NCBI GenBank assembly: GCA_032718475.1
Contig: JAUCBJ010002470.1
Span: 1 to 29,211 of the forward strand
Length of the DNA stretch: 29,211 nucleotides
Direction of reading: 5' to 3'
Source of the DNA: Nemertoderma westbladi
Lineage: Eukaryota > Xenacoelomorpha > Nemertodermatida > Nemertodermatidae
The position numbers and the translations under genes were made by a program. Positions 9,966-22,100 of the stretch are shown in pieces. Position 1 is the stretch's first letter, and each line of letters starts with the position of its first letter. Below the pieces are notes generated by a model that saw nothing but the letters and a program-made list of their open reading frames with translations, searched no databases and was not told the origin of the DNA.

Positions 9966-11005
9966 AATCTACGGATCCGCGCACTGTGTAAAACGCGGAT
10001 TCAAGTTAATTACCAAGTTTTATTGGATCCGGGAAGGGGTGTAAAACGCGGATTCAAGTTAATTACAAAGTTTTATTGGATCCGGGAAGGTGTGTAAAAC
10101 GCGGATTCAAGTTAATTACCAAGTTTTATTGGATCCGGGAAGGGGTGTAAAACGCGGATTCATGTTAATTACCAAAGTTCTATTGGATCCGGGAAGGGGT
10201 GTAAAACGCGGATTCAAGTTAATTACCAAGTTTTATTGGATCCGGGAAGGGGTGTAAAACGCGGATTCATGTTAATTACCAAGTTTTATTGGATCCGGGA
10301 ATAATATGACCTGGCGATTAATACTGACCTGCAGCCATAGCACCTCATGATGAATTAATTTAAAGACATCATTTATAGGATGGAGATTGTAGCAAATATA
10401 TATACGTGTAATAATAACGACGGATACCGCACTTAGCAATTAACTTGAATCCGCGTTTTACACCCCTCCCCATTTCCAGTAAAACTTTGTAATTAACTTG
10501 AATCCGCGTTTTACACCCCTTCCCGGATCCAGTGAAACTTGGTAATTAACATGAATCCGCGTTTTACACCCCTTCCCGGATCCAATAAAACTTGGTAATT
10601 AACTTGAATCCGCGTTTTACACCCCTTCCCGGATGCAATAAAACTTGGTAATAAACTAGAATCCGCGTTTTCCACCCCTTCCCGGATCCACTAAAACTTG
10701 GTAATTAACTAGAATCCGCGTTTTACACCCCTTCCCGGATCCACTAAAACTTTGGTAATTAACTTGAATCCGCGTTTTACACCCCTTCCCGGATCCAATA
10801 AAACTTGGTAATTAACTTGAATCCGTGTTTTACACGCCATTCCGGATTCACAAAATATATGAATCCGCGTTTTACACTGCAATACGGATTGCGTATTTCA
10901 GAATCCGCATATTACACTCAGTTTCGGATTGTATGTAAATCCGGATCCGCCTTTTACACTCGCAAATCCGTGTACTGATCCGTATCCGGATCCGCGTTTT
11001 ACACC
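9966..11005. mobile_element. foldback element: two opposed arrays of 54-bp units
   Basis: Left array (9970-10305): six units at about 9988, 10041, 10094, 10147, 10201 and 10254 containing GTAAAACGCGGATTCAAGTT and TTTTATTGGATCCGGGAAGG. Right array (10440-11000): about ten units of the same sequence in the opposite orientation, diverging towards 11000. A 130-bp single-copy spacer separates them. The arms can pair over more than 300 bp. No ORF. Foldback transposons have this architecture; no target-site duplication was identified. Confidence 0.8.
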
Positions 11006-11219
11006 TACCCCATTTATTGGCAAGATGGAGAATGTACCTAATACATAATATACATATCAAACTAAAATAATAATTAAAGTTTATTACTCGGGTACCAAAT
11101 TAGCAATCTAAAATATAATTATTCTGAAATGTACAGTGAATTTCTATTTACTAAAATACATTACGTTGCACATTTCCTGTCAGCACAAAATACTTCTCTG
11201 AATGAATCATAAACATTAA
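11006..11219. other. AT-rich spacer
   Basis: No gene. Its start (GATGGAGAATGTACC) resembles the spacer inside the foldback element (GATGGAGATTGTAGC, about 10380). Confidence 0.5.
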
Positions 11220-11801
11220 TTGGCCGGGGGGGGGGGGGGGGTCATTTTAGAAATTGTTTAGATCTGCGCACAAATTTTGATGAGATAATGGTTTTCGAGG
11301 TCGCCGATCACGATAAACTAACTGCTGAGGACACCAAATCTCTGGATGGCACATTCACAAGAATGCTACGCCGGGTTCACTGTGTCAAGTACAATGCACA
11401 CATCTCCAACCAGACACTATATAACATTGGAGGTGTCTCATTGGTTCCCCCAAGCTTGACACTAGAACGAAATCGCCTCCGCTTTGCAGGACATTGCATT
11501 CGCCGTGAGGACCAGCCAGTGCATAATCTTGTACTTTGGCAGCCTCATGGAGTGAATAAGCATGGTGGACAGCCCATGACTTTCTTGAGACGCATCTTAA
11601 AGGACACTGGCCTTGAAGATGCGGATGATCTAGCAAATGTCATGGGTGATAGGGAGTTGTGGCGGTGCAATTTTGTTGACAAGCCGGCACAGCATTCTTA
11701 AAAATGCAGCTGCAATGCAGCATGCCGATCCTAGACTGAAAGATACAGATGATTTACAAAAAAAATTATAAAATGACCCCCCCCCCCCCCCCCCGGGCCA
11801 A
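11220..11801. mobile_element. 582-bp unit bounded by inverted G/C tracts
   Basis: The left end is TTGGCC, then 16 G, then TCATTTTA. The right end is TAAAATGA, then 18 C, then GGGCCAA. The ends are therefore inverted repeats of about 30 bp with a homopolymer core. Almost all of the interior is the reverse-transcriptase tail. No clear target-site duplication. It could be a MITE that captured a LINE tail, or a LINE tail flanked by independent insertions. Confidence 0.6.
11288..11701 (+). pseudogene. LINE reverse transcriptase C-terminal tail
   Basis: 137 codons that resemble the end of the ORF at 27085-27915: SLDGTFTRMLRRVHCVKYNA, then RNRLRFAGHCIRRED, LVLWQPHGVNKHGG, and DLANVMGDRELWR. The catalytic RT core is absent and the fragment carries no endonuclease. 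It ends in a normal stop. It belongs to a related but distinct LINE family: Ile replaces the Trp usual after GHC, and the spacing differs. The enclosing G/C-tract inverted repeats suggest it may have been mobilised as part of a small element. Confidence 0.8.
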
Positions 11802-12836
11802 ATAGGGTTAAGATTTGGGCTGTACACATTCTATATGGTGACTCTCACTCTCTGTTTCTAAAATAACATTGAGTAACGATAAGCAACAAGACTTAAGACT
11901 CAAAAAATAGAGTTTTAGAGTCAATGGCATTCGACATTAACTAGGATCCTACCATTTACTGCCTCTATTTGACGTAAAACCTGATAAAATAATAAAAGCA
12001 ACCTAACGCGCTAGTTGGCTGGCAGTTTACGAGATATTCTCCCTGAGCAAAATCTGAGGCATTACGCTATCTGGGTATAACCAATCACACTGAGTTGTAA
12101 TGCAATGACTGAAAGTCCAATAATAATTTTATTCTTAAATTGTTACTTTATCGCTCGAATATACCCCAAAATCGGGAGATAAAGAAGTACTTTTTTCCCT
12201 TGGAAAAAAGTAATTCATTGATTTTACTTTTTTTCCCGGCGAAATAAAGTAAAATAAAATATTTTTGGTGGAATTTCTTAAATTTTATTACTACATATGT
12301 TGAAGACCATCGCAGTACAAATAAAGTAAAGTAATAAAGTAAAAGGTAAACGGTTGTATCGCAAACACCGGAGAAAATAGCTAACACCCCCCCCCCCCCC
12401 CCCCCCATCATATAAGTCGCCAACAGTGTAAAGGTCGTAGTTTCATTGTACCAATCAACATGCACCAATTAACTCTATAAGCACTAATTCAAGTAAAGGC
12501 GTGTCTGTCTCTCCTATACATTGTTACTGTACATTGAGACCATTGAGATAAGTTTCCAATAAAACAAAATTATATCCAAGTAAAATAAAATTGAAAAAAA
12601 AAATACATTATAGTATTCAGACTACAGCAGGGCAGAGAACTGAAGCTGATAAAACGAAAAAATAGTGGGAATAAAAAAGGGTTGGGTTGAAACAACCAAT
12701 CTATATAAACCCGCATTAGCACCAAAAAAGTCGAGTTGTGAGCAATGCGTTATCGGCCTCGGACGCGGCGATATTCCCACCATTATTGCTGCTAATTTCT
12801 ATAGTCGAGTTTTATGGAGTCAAGTTGATGTAGTCG
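11802..12836. other. region downstream of capicua stop; 3' UTR must begin here
   Basis: No ORF of interest. Gene-strand AATAAA hexamers occur at 12128-12133 and 12284-12289, but the poly(A) site cannot be decided. A run of 20 C lies at 12387-12406. Confidence 0.45.
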
Positions 12837-13132
12837 CTACTTGGCGTTAACCTTGAAGGCCAATTGACTGCTATGCGACACACCGTGGTCGGCTGTCCCA
12901 CCGGCTACCCCACTAGTCGATGAAGGGTATTCACCGCTAGATGGGGCGTCTTCCGAACTGTGCGCTATAAACTCGATAGTGGCGCTACTGTATGCTGCCT
13001 GTTTCGTAGAGTTTTGCAATGCCGTTTGCTGCTGCATAATCTTCTGCCGCACCTCCCGTATCTTTAAGGTCAGAATTGTTTTATTCGGAAATAAATCGAT
13101 GTGTTTGTTCTGGAAATCGGTGGCGGCGGATT
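12837..13132 (-). CDS. cic: capicua last exon: second half of C1, stop TAG
   Basis: Two bases, 97 codons and a TAG stop (12837-12839). It starts [18 protein letters not shown] and continues with [14 protein letters not shown], matching recalled vertebrate C1 ([28 protein letters not shown]). C1 is needed, with the HMG box, for high-affinity binding to TGAATGAA-type operators. The tail after C1 is Ser/Ala/Gly-rich and ends KVNAK. The acceptor is GATTTATTTTTTAG. The frame stays open upstream through the intronic array as far as 14027, but that is repeat sequence, not exon. The 3' UTR must lie below 12837; I cannot place its poly(A) site. Confidence 0.97.
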
Positions 13133-16100
13133 CTAAAAAATAAATCGGAAAAAGGTAATAAAAGGTTCCATATAGGTAATAGAGTAAAAGGTTCTGTAGG
13201 TAATAAAGTAAAAGGTTCTGTAGGTAATAAAGTAAACGGTCCCGTAGGTAATAAAGTAAAAGGTTCTGTAGGTAATAACGTAAAAGGTACTGTAGGTAAT
13301 AAAGTAAACGGTTCTGTAGGTAATAAAGTAAAAGGTTCTGTAGGTAATAAAGTAAAAGGTTCTGTAGGTAATAACGTAAAAGGTTCTGTAGGTAATAAAG
13401 TAAAAGGTTCTGTAGGTAATAAAGTAAACGGTCCCGTAGGTAATAAAGTAAAAGGTTCTGTAGGTAATAACGTAAAAGGTTCTGTAGGTAATAAAGTAAA
13501 AGGTTCTGTAGGTAATAAAGTAAACGGTCCCGTAGGTAATAAAGTAAAAGTTTCTGTAGGTAATAACGTAAAAGGTACTGTAGGTAATAAACTAAAAGGT
13601 TCTGTACGTAATAAAGTAAAAGGTTCTGTAGGCAACTAAGTAAAAGGTTCTGTAGGTAGTAAAGTAAAAGGTTCCGTAGGTATAAACTAAAAGGTTCTGT
13701 AGGTAATAAAGTAAAAGGTTCTGTAGGTAGTAAAGTAAAAGGTTCCGTAGGTAATAAAGTAAAAGGTTCTGTAGGTAATAAAGTAAAGGGTTCTGTAGGT
13801 ATAAAGTAAAAGGTTCTGTAGGTAATAAAGTAAAAGGTTCTGTAGGTAATAAAGTAAAAGGTTCTGTAGGTAATAAAGTAAAAGGTTCTGTAGGTAATAA
13901 AGTAAAAGGTTCTGTAGGTAATAAAGTAAAAGGTTCTGTAGGTAATAAAGTAAAAGGTACTGTAGGCAACTAAGTAAAAGGTTATGTTCTGTAGGTAATA
14001 AAGTAAAAGGTTATGTTCTGTAGGCAACTAAGTAAAAGGTTATGTTCTGTAGGTAATAAAGTAAAAGGTTCTGTAGGTAATAAAGTAATAGGTTCTGTAG
14101 GCAACTAAGTAAAAGGTTCTGTAGGTAGTAAAGTAAAAGGTTCCGTAGGTATAAACTAAAAGGTTCTGTAGGTAATAAAGTAAAAGGTTCTGTAGGTAGT
14201 AAAGTAAAAGGTTCCGTAGGTAATAAAGTAAAAGGTACTGTAGGCAACTAAGTAAAAGGTTATGTTCTGTAGGTAATAAAGTAAAAGGTTATGTTCTGTA
14301 GGCAACTAAGTAAAAGGTTATGTTCTGTAGGTAATAAAGTAAAAGGTTCTGTAGGTAATAAAGTAAACGGTCCCGTAGGTAATAAAGTAAAAGGTTCTGT
14401 AGGTAATAACGTAAAAGGTTCTGTAGGTAATAAAGTAAAAGGTTCTGTAGGTAATAAAGTAAACGGTCCCGTAGGTAATAAAGTAAAAGTTTCTGTAGGT
14501 AATAACGTAAAAGGTACTGTAGGTAATAAACTAAAAGGTTCTGTACGTAATAAAGTAAAAGGTTCTGTAGGCAACTAAGTAAAAGGTTCTGTAGGTAGTA
14601 AAGTAAAAGGTTCCGTAGGTATAAACTAAAAGGTTCTGTAGGTAATAAAGTAAAAGGTTCTGTAGGTAGTAAAGTAAAAGGTTCCGTAGGTAATAAAGTA
14701 AAAGGTACTGTAGGCAACTAAGTAAAAGGTTATGTTCTGTAGGTAATAAAGTAAAAGGTTATGTTCTGTAGGCAACTAAGTAAAAGGTTATGTTCTGTAG
14801 GTAGTAAAGTAAAAGGTTCCGTAGGTAATAAAGTAAAAGGTTCTGTAGGTAATAAAGTAAAAGGTTCTGTAGGTAGTAAAGTAAAAGGTTCCGCAGGTAA
14901 TAAAGTAAAAGACTCTGTATGTGATAAAGTAAAGGGTTCTGTAGGTATAAAGTAAAAGGTTATGTAGGTAATAAAGTAAAAGGTCCTGTAGGTAGTAAAG
15001 TAAAAGGTTCTGTAGGTAATAAAGTAAAAGGCTCTGTAGGTAATAAAGTAAAAGGTTCTGAAGGTAATAAAGTAAAAGGTTCTGTAGGTAATAAAGTAAA
15101 AGGTTCTGTAGGTAGTAAAGTAAAAGGTTCCGTAGGTAATAAAGTAAAAGGTACTGTAGGCAACTAAGTAAAAGGTTATGTTCTGTAGGTAATAAAGTAA
15201 AAGGTTCTGTAGGTAATAAAGTAAAAGGTTGTGTAGGTAATAAAGTAAAAGGTTCTGTAGGTAGTAAAGTAAAAGGTTCCGTGGGTAATAAAGTAAAAGG
15301 TTCTGTAGGTAATAAAGTAAAGGGTTCTGTAGGTATAAAGTAAAAGGTTCTGTAGGTAATAAAGTAAAAGGTTCTGTAGGTAATAAAGTAAAAGGTTCTG
15401 TAGGTAATAAAGTAAAAGGTTCTGTAGGTAATAAAGTAAAAGGTTCTGTAGGTAATAAAGTAAAAGGTTCTGTAGGTAATAAAGTAAAAGGTTCTGTAGG
15501 TAATAAAGTAAAAGGTTATGTAGGTAATAAAGTAAAAGGTTCTGTAGGTAATAAGGTAAAAGGTTCTGTAGGTAATAAAGTAAAAGGTACTGTAGGTAGT
15601 AAAGTAAAAGGTTCTGTAGGTAATAAAGTAAAAGGCTCTGTAGGTAATAAAGTAAAAGGTTCTGTAGGCAACTAAGTAAAAGGTTATTTTCTGTAGGTAA
15701 TAAAGTAAAAGGTTCTGTAGGTAATAAAGTAAAAGGTTCTGTAGGTAATAAAGTAAAAGGTTCTGTAGGTAATAAAGTAAAAGGTTCTGTAGGTAATAAA
15801 GTAAAAGGTTCTGTAGGTAATAAAGTAAAAGGTTCTGTAGGTAATAAAGTAAAAGGTTATGTAGGTAATAAAGTAAAAGGTTCTGTAGGTAATAAAGTAA
15901 AAGGTTCTGTAGGTAATAAAGTAAAGGGTTCTGTAGGTGATAAAGTAAAGGGTTCTGTAGGTAATAAAGTAAAAGGTTCTGTAGGTAATAAAGTAAAAGG
16001 TTCTGTAGGTAATAAAGTAAAAGGTTCTGTAGGTAATAAAGTAAAAGGTTCTGTACGTAATAAAGTAAAAGGTTCTGTAGGTAATAAAGTAAAGGGTTCT

Positions 16101-19100
16101 GTAGGTAATAAAGTAAAAGGTTCTGTAGGTAATAAAGTAAAAGGTTCTGTAGGCAACTAAGTAAAAGGTTATTTTCTGTAGGTAATAAAGTAAAAGGTTC
16201 TGAAGGTAATAAAGTAAAAGGTTCTGTAGGTAATAAAGTAAAAGGTTCTGTAGGTAATAAAGTAAACGGTTCTGTAGGTAATAAAGTAAAAGGTTCTGTA
16301 GGTAATAAAGTAAAAGGTACTGTAGGCAACTAAGTAAAAGGTTATGTTCTGTAGGTAATAAAGTAAAAGGTTCTGAAGGTAATAAAGTAAAAGGTTCTGT
16401 AGGTAATAAAGTAAAAGGTTCTGTAGGTAATAAAGTAAAGGGTTCTGTAGGTAATAAAGTAAAAGGTTCTGTAGGTAATAAAGTAAAAGGTACTGTAGGC
16501 AACTAAGTAAAAGGTTATGTTCTGTACGTAATAAAGTAAAAGGTTCTGTAGGTAATAAAGTAAAAGGTTCTGTAGGTAATAAAGTAAAGGTTCTGTAGGT
16601 AATAAAGTAAAAGGTTCTGTAGGTAATAAAGTAAAAGGTTCTGTAGGCAACTAAGTAAAAGGTTATTTTCTGTAGGTAATAAAGTAAAAGGTTCTGAAGG
16701 TAATAAAGTAAAAGGTTCTGTAGGTAATAAAGTAAAAGGTTCTGTAGGTAATAAAGTAAAGGGTTCTGTAGGTAATAAAGTAAAAGGTTCTGTAGGTAAT
16801 AAAGTAAAAGGTACTGTAGGCAACTAAGTAAAAGGTTATGTTCTGTAGGTAATAAAGTAAAAGGTTCTGTAGGTAATAAAGTAAAAGGTTCTGTAAGTAA
16901 TAAAGTAAAAGGTTCTGTAGGTAGTAAAGTAAAAGGTTCCGTAAGTAATAAAGTAAGAGGTTCTGTAGGTAATAAAGTAAAAGGTTCTGTAGGTAGTAAA
17001 GTAAAAGGTTCCGCAGGTAATAAAGTAAAAGGTTCTGTAGGCAACTAAGTAAAAGGTTATTTTCTGTAGGTAATAAAGTAAAAGGTTCTGAAGGTAATAA
17101 AGTAAAAGGTTCTGTAGGTAATAAAGTAAAAGGTTCTGTAGGTAATAAAGTAAAGGGTTCTGTAGGTAATAAAGTAAAAGGTTCTGTAGGTAATAAAGTA
17201 AAAGGTTCTGTAGGTAATAAAGTAAAAGGTTCTGTAGGTAATAAAGTAAAAGGTTCTGTAGGTAATAAAGTAAAGGGTTCTGTAGGTAATAAAGTAAAAG
17301 GTTCTGTAGGCAACTAAGTAAAAGGTTATGTTCTGTACGTAATAAAGTAAAAGGTTCTGTAGGTAATAAAGTAAAAGGTTCTGTAGGTAATAAAGTAAAA
17401 GGTTCTGTAGGTAATAAAGTAAAAGGTTCTGTAGGTAGTAAAGTAAAAGGTTCTGTAGGTATAAACTAAAAGGTTCTGTAGGTAATAAAGTAAAAGGTTC
17501 TGTAGGTAATAAAGTAAAAGGTTCTGTAGGTAATAAAGTAAAAGGTTCTGTAGATAATAAAGTAAAAGGTTCCGCAGGTAATACAGTAAAAGGTTCTGTA
17601 GGCAACTAAGTAAAAGGTTATTTTCTGTAGGTAATAAAGTAAAAGGTTCTGTAGGTAATAAAGTAAAAGGTTCTGTAGGTAAGCTTTACTTACCTGATGG
17701 GAACATTCCATGGTCTTCAAACAGTTTACTAACGAGAGCCCGTCGCTGGTCTAGCGTGTGCCGCATACCGCCGGTAGATGGCGTCAACGGGCCTTCATCA
17801 TCAACACATTCTACATAACCACTAAGGAAATAAAGTAAATATTACGGTGACAAAAAGTGTAAGTTCAGATGGGAGGAAGGGGGTGGGGGTTTCATCCCTC
17901 ACCAGGGGAAAACCGACGCGACTAAGAGCTGAAAAAAATACGAGAAATAATGAAACTTTATCCTTTCTATTGACATTAATTAATTGAAGAAACTAAATTA
18001 TAACTTAAAAATTTAATTTTTATTTAATTATGGATATATTTACATAAAATTGTTAACTTTTGAGAATTTAATGTAAATTATTGAACTTACTGTATCTCTG
18101 TATTACATATCCCCATAGGTGATATTGGGGTTGTAACTAATGGATGAGTTGTACAGCTGGTTGCTACGATACCGGGTGTCGTCACGTCACCGAACCCGCT
18201 CTGTGATGCCGCGGTTACTAAGCCATTCTGTGACGTAACCGTCGTCAAAGTGTAGTAAGAGGTTGCCATGGTGCTCTGTGACGCGGCGACGTCAGCCAAT
18301 GTCTCCAGCTTGGTGTTGAATGTGAATACCTGGGGTTCATGGCAACCAATAGGAGGCAGTCCAGCTGATCTGGGGGTCGATGAGGCCGACCCAGGTAATG
18401 AGGTACCGAACCGTTTAGGAGAACGAAGATCATCTGTAAAACAATTCCTTCAATATTTATCTTAAAAAAAACATGTATAGGCATTCAATGAATAAAGTTA
18501 TAAGTAAATAAAGTTAATAAATAAATAATACGGACCTTTTGAAACGGAGCCCTTCCTTTTCCGTCTGTAACAATCAACTAAGGCCCGAGGGCTCTGTGGT
18601 AGTTTGGGTGTCGGTGTGAGATGGCCCGGGGGTGTGTAAGCCGGTAGAACGGAGAACTTCTCTTCAAAACGAACCTCGGAGAGAACCCTGGAAAGTAGAA
18701 TGGAAGGGAATTCTAGAATAAAAGCTAAAGGTAGTGTAGCAGACCTGGAAAGTAGAATAAAAAGAAAAGCAAAGCACTAAGCTTAACGCCATTATAGTGT
18801 TCTTTTTACTTGTGATAGAATAATGTTACAAATAGCTTTGAGGAAACGTGTGGAATAACTTCTTCCTAGAATAAACACTTTATAAATTAAACTTTACCGA
18901 CGTCAAATGTGATAAAAGTTTAAAACGGAAAAGAGAAAAATGCGATATATTTAGAATTACCTCAGGGTGTTGTTGTCCACTGGTTTCTTATAAATCCCGG
19001 TAATCGGTAGGTTGCTACCGGTACCGGGGTCAGTATCGGGATAAGGGAGCCCGTCAGCATGTGGAGATGCGCCTGGCTGTCTGCACTGGGGGGAATTCGC

Positions 19101-22100
19101 GGTTAATTGGTGGGGCAACAGGGGGTGGTGTTGGTCAACCGGGGGGTCCAGGGGCGGCAGAGTGTTCAATGGCGGGGGAATTATCTTTACTTTGGGTAGA
19201 GGGCGACCGGGCGACTGGAACAACAACAAAAAAATTAAACTGAAAGAAATAGATATTAAGTAACCATAGAGATAAGGCGTCTAAACGGGCTACCCGAGAA
19301 TTAAGAATTGCGTCTGTTGAAGACACCCCCATCAGTTACTTAGCAACACCCCACCAGTTACTTAGCAACACCCCAACCAGTTACTTAGCAACACCCCAAC
19401 CAGTTACTTAGCAACACCCCAACCAGTTACTTAGCAACACCCCAACCAGTTACTTAGCAACACCCCAACCAGTTACTTAGCAACACCCCCACTAGTGACT
19501 TAGCAACACCCCCACATGCTATGTGGGGGTGCACCAACTGACCTGTTTGTTCTCCAAAGTGGACCGAGCTAAAGGCGACGCCACTTTAGGTGCGTGTCCT
19601 GGGCCGTAACTAGGCAACAAAGTCGGGGTTGTCATGGGGACCGCGAGACGTGGTTGGGAGTTCGGTCTAATGGGGGACACACGAATACTGCGTTCGGGAG
19701 ACGGGCTGGACAAAGACTGAAAGTAAAATACATAAAAGTCTTGGAAAATTATATTCTTTCAATAAATTCAGGTTTATAGTAGTTTATAGTAGGTAAACTT
19801 TATTTAATTAACTAATATTAATAGATTGTCTGTGCGAGTTGGATAATAATAAAAAAGTGAAAAATCTATCAGAAAAATAGTAAATTTATTTATATTTTAA
19901 ACATTTAAAAATTCGTCATTGATAGTTTATCAGAATATAAACAATAAAACAAAAGTTTCATTAGCAAACTTATTGAGGTAAAAAATATATAATGTTATAA
20001 AAATTATTAGAGACTTTCTTATAGACTTATTATATTGTAGCCAAGTTTGGATTTAGTGATATCTGAACCTGTTCAACACGCTAACGGAATATCAACTTTA
20101 TAGAACCATTGGATTTCCAACTTTTGAAACGAATCAACCCACATTAAATAAAAATGAATAAAACAGTGATAAAAAAGATTTAGCCTCACTAAAACTGGGT
20201 GAAAAGATTTAGCCTCACTAAAACTGGGTGAAAAAGATTTAGCCTCACTAAAACATTTAGCCTCACTAAAACTGGGTGAAAAAGATTTAGCCTCACTAAA
20301 ACTGGGTGAAAAAGATTTAGCCTCACTAAAACTGGGTGAAAAAGATTTAGCCTCACTACAACTGGGTGAAAAAGATTTAGTCTCACTAAAACTGGGTGAA
20401 AAAGATTTAGCCTCACTAAAACTGGGTGAAAAAGATTTAGCCTCACTAAAACTGGGTGAAAAAGATTTAGCCTCACTAAAACTGGGTGAAAAAGATTTAG
20501 CCTCACTAAAACTGGGTGAAAAAGATTTAGCCTCACTAAAACTGGGTGAAAAAGATTTAGCCTCACTAAAACTGGGTGAAAAAGATTTAGCCTCACTAAA
20601 ACTGGGTGATTGAAAGACTTAATATCATTAAATAAAATAATGTTGTCTGTCTGTAATTGAGAACAAATGATATGATAGTTACAACGGACCTTTCCGGGTT
20701 TGGAATCGTCATAACGAGTAACCATGGTTACTATTGGCGCATGCGCATATGGTGGGGTCATTGTTGGCCTGGCAACGGAAGCGATCACTGACGGTTGCTG
20801 GAGTAAGTCGTTTTGCGCTTTTGCCGCCAGCACTAAAACGGTGAACGAAAAATAAATGAAAATTAATTTAATACAAAAAAAAACAATAAAGAAAAATAAT
20901 AGACCGTGAGAGCTTTAATTATTCAGACTTTTACAACGTAAAATATTATGTTTAATTAATAATTAATTATTACACGCTTATAATAATTTTAGAGAGATTC
21001 CTTCAACAAATAGAAATATTCAAATTATATTTACAACTGGACCTCATTACTATGAGATACGAGTTCTTATAGAAGTTTAATATAAATAGTAGATTAGAGA
21101 TATATGGGAAGACTTTATTCATGAAGGTACTGTAGATTTAATCCACTATAACACGCAACAAAAGACTCCTAGCAGTTCATATTGATTTGGTATTAAACGC
21201 CACCCCCTCAATCGACACCTGTTATTAACGGCGACCGAAAGGAAGAGGTTGTAGTTTCAGGCTAACCAAAACAATAAACGAGTGTCAAGAACACAGGTTA
21301 CAGTTTCATTTTTGTTAATAATAATAGATTAAGGCTGTCGGCTATCGGTTGTAGGCTGTCTGCTGTCGGCTATGGTTGTGGTTGTGGACTGTCTGCTGTG
21401 GTTGTGAGCTGTCGGTTGTCGGCTATCGGTTGTAGGCTGTCTGCCGTCTGCTATGGTTGTGGTTGCGGACTGTCTGCTGTGGTTGTGAGCTGTCGGCTGT
21501 CGGTTGTCGGCTATCGGTTGTAGGCTGTCTGCTATGGTTGTGGTTGTGGACTGTCTGCTGTGGTTGTGTGCTGTAGGCTGTCGGCTGTGGTTGTGGACTG
21601 TCTGCTGTGGTTGTGAGCTGTCGGCTGTCGGTTGTGGACTGTCTGCTGTGGTTGTGAGCTGTCGGCTGTCGGTTGTCGGCTATCGGTTGTAGGCTGTCTG
21701 CTATGGTTGTGGTTGTGGACTGTCTGCTGTGGTTGTGTGCTGTAGGCTGTCGGCTGTGGTTGTGGACTGTCTGCTGTGGTTGTGAGCTGTCGGCTGTCGG
21801 TTGTGGACTGTCTGCTGTGGTTGTGAGCTGTCGGCTGTCGGTTGTGGTTGTGGACTGTCTGCTGTGGTTGTGAGCTGTCGGCTGTCGGTTGTCGGCTATC
21901 GGTTGTAGGCTGTCTGCTATGGTTGTGGTTGTGGACTGTCTGCTGTGGTTGTGTGCTGTAGGCTGTCGGCTGTGGTTGTGGACTGTCTGCTGTGGTTGTG
22001 AGCTGTCGGCTGTCGGTTGTGGACTGTCTGCTGTGGTTGTGAGCTGTCGGCTGTCGGTTGTCGGCTATCGGTTGTAGGCTGTCTGCTATGGTTGTGGTTG

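Noticed and set aside
5850-10990. CRISPR-like arrays
   Set aside because: Units abut without unique spacers, the context is metazoan, and no cas genes are present. They are satellites and minisatellites.
11199-11206. TGAATGAA, the capicua operator sequence, 1.6 kb past the gene: autoregulation
   Set aside because: One exact 8-mer in 29 kb is about what chance predicts.
12837-17720. Long ORFs on both strands with [16 protein letters not shown] or VGNKVKGS repeats
   Set aside because: Products of a 24-bp tandem repeat whose length is divisible by three. Only the C1 exon at 12837-13132 is supported as coding.
20189-20680. [10 protein letters not shown] repeat protein
   Set aside because: Read-through of the exon frame past its donor into a 30-bp intronic array; the phase of the next exon supports splicing.
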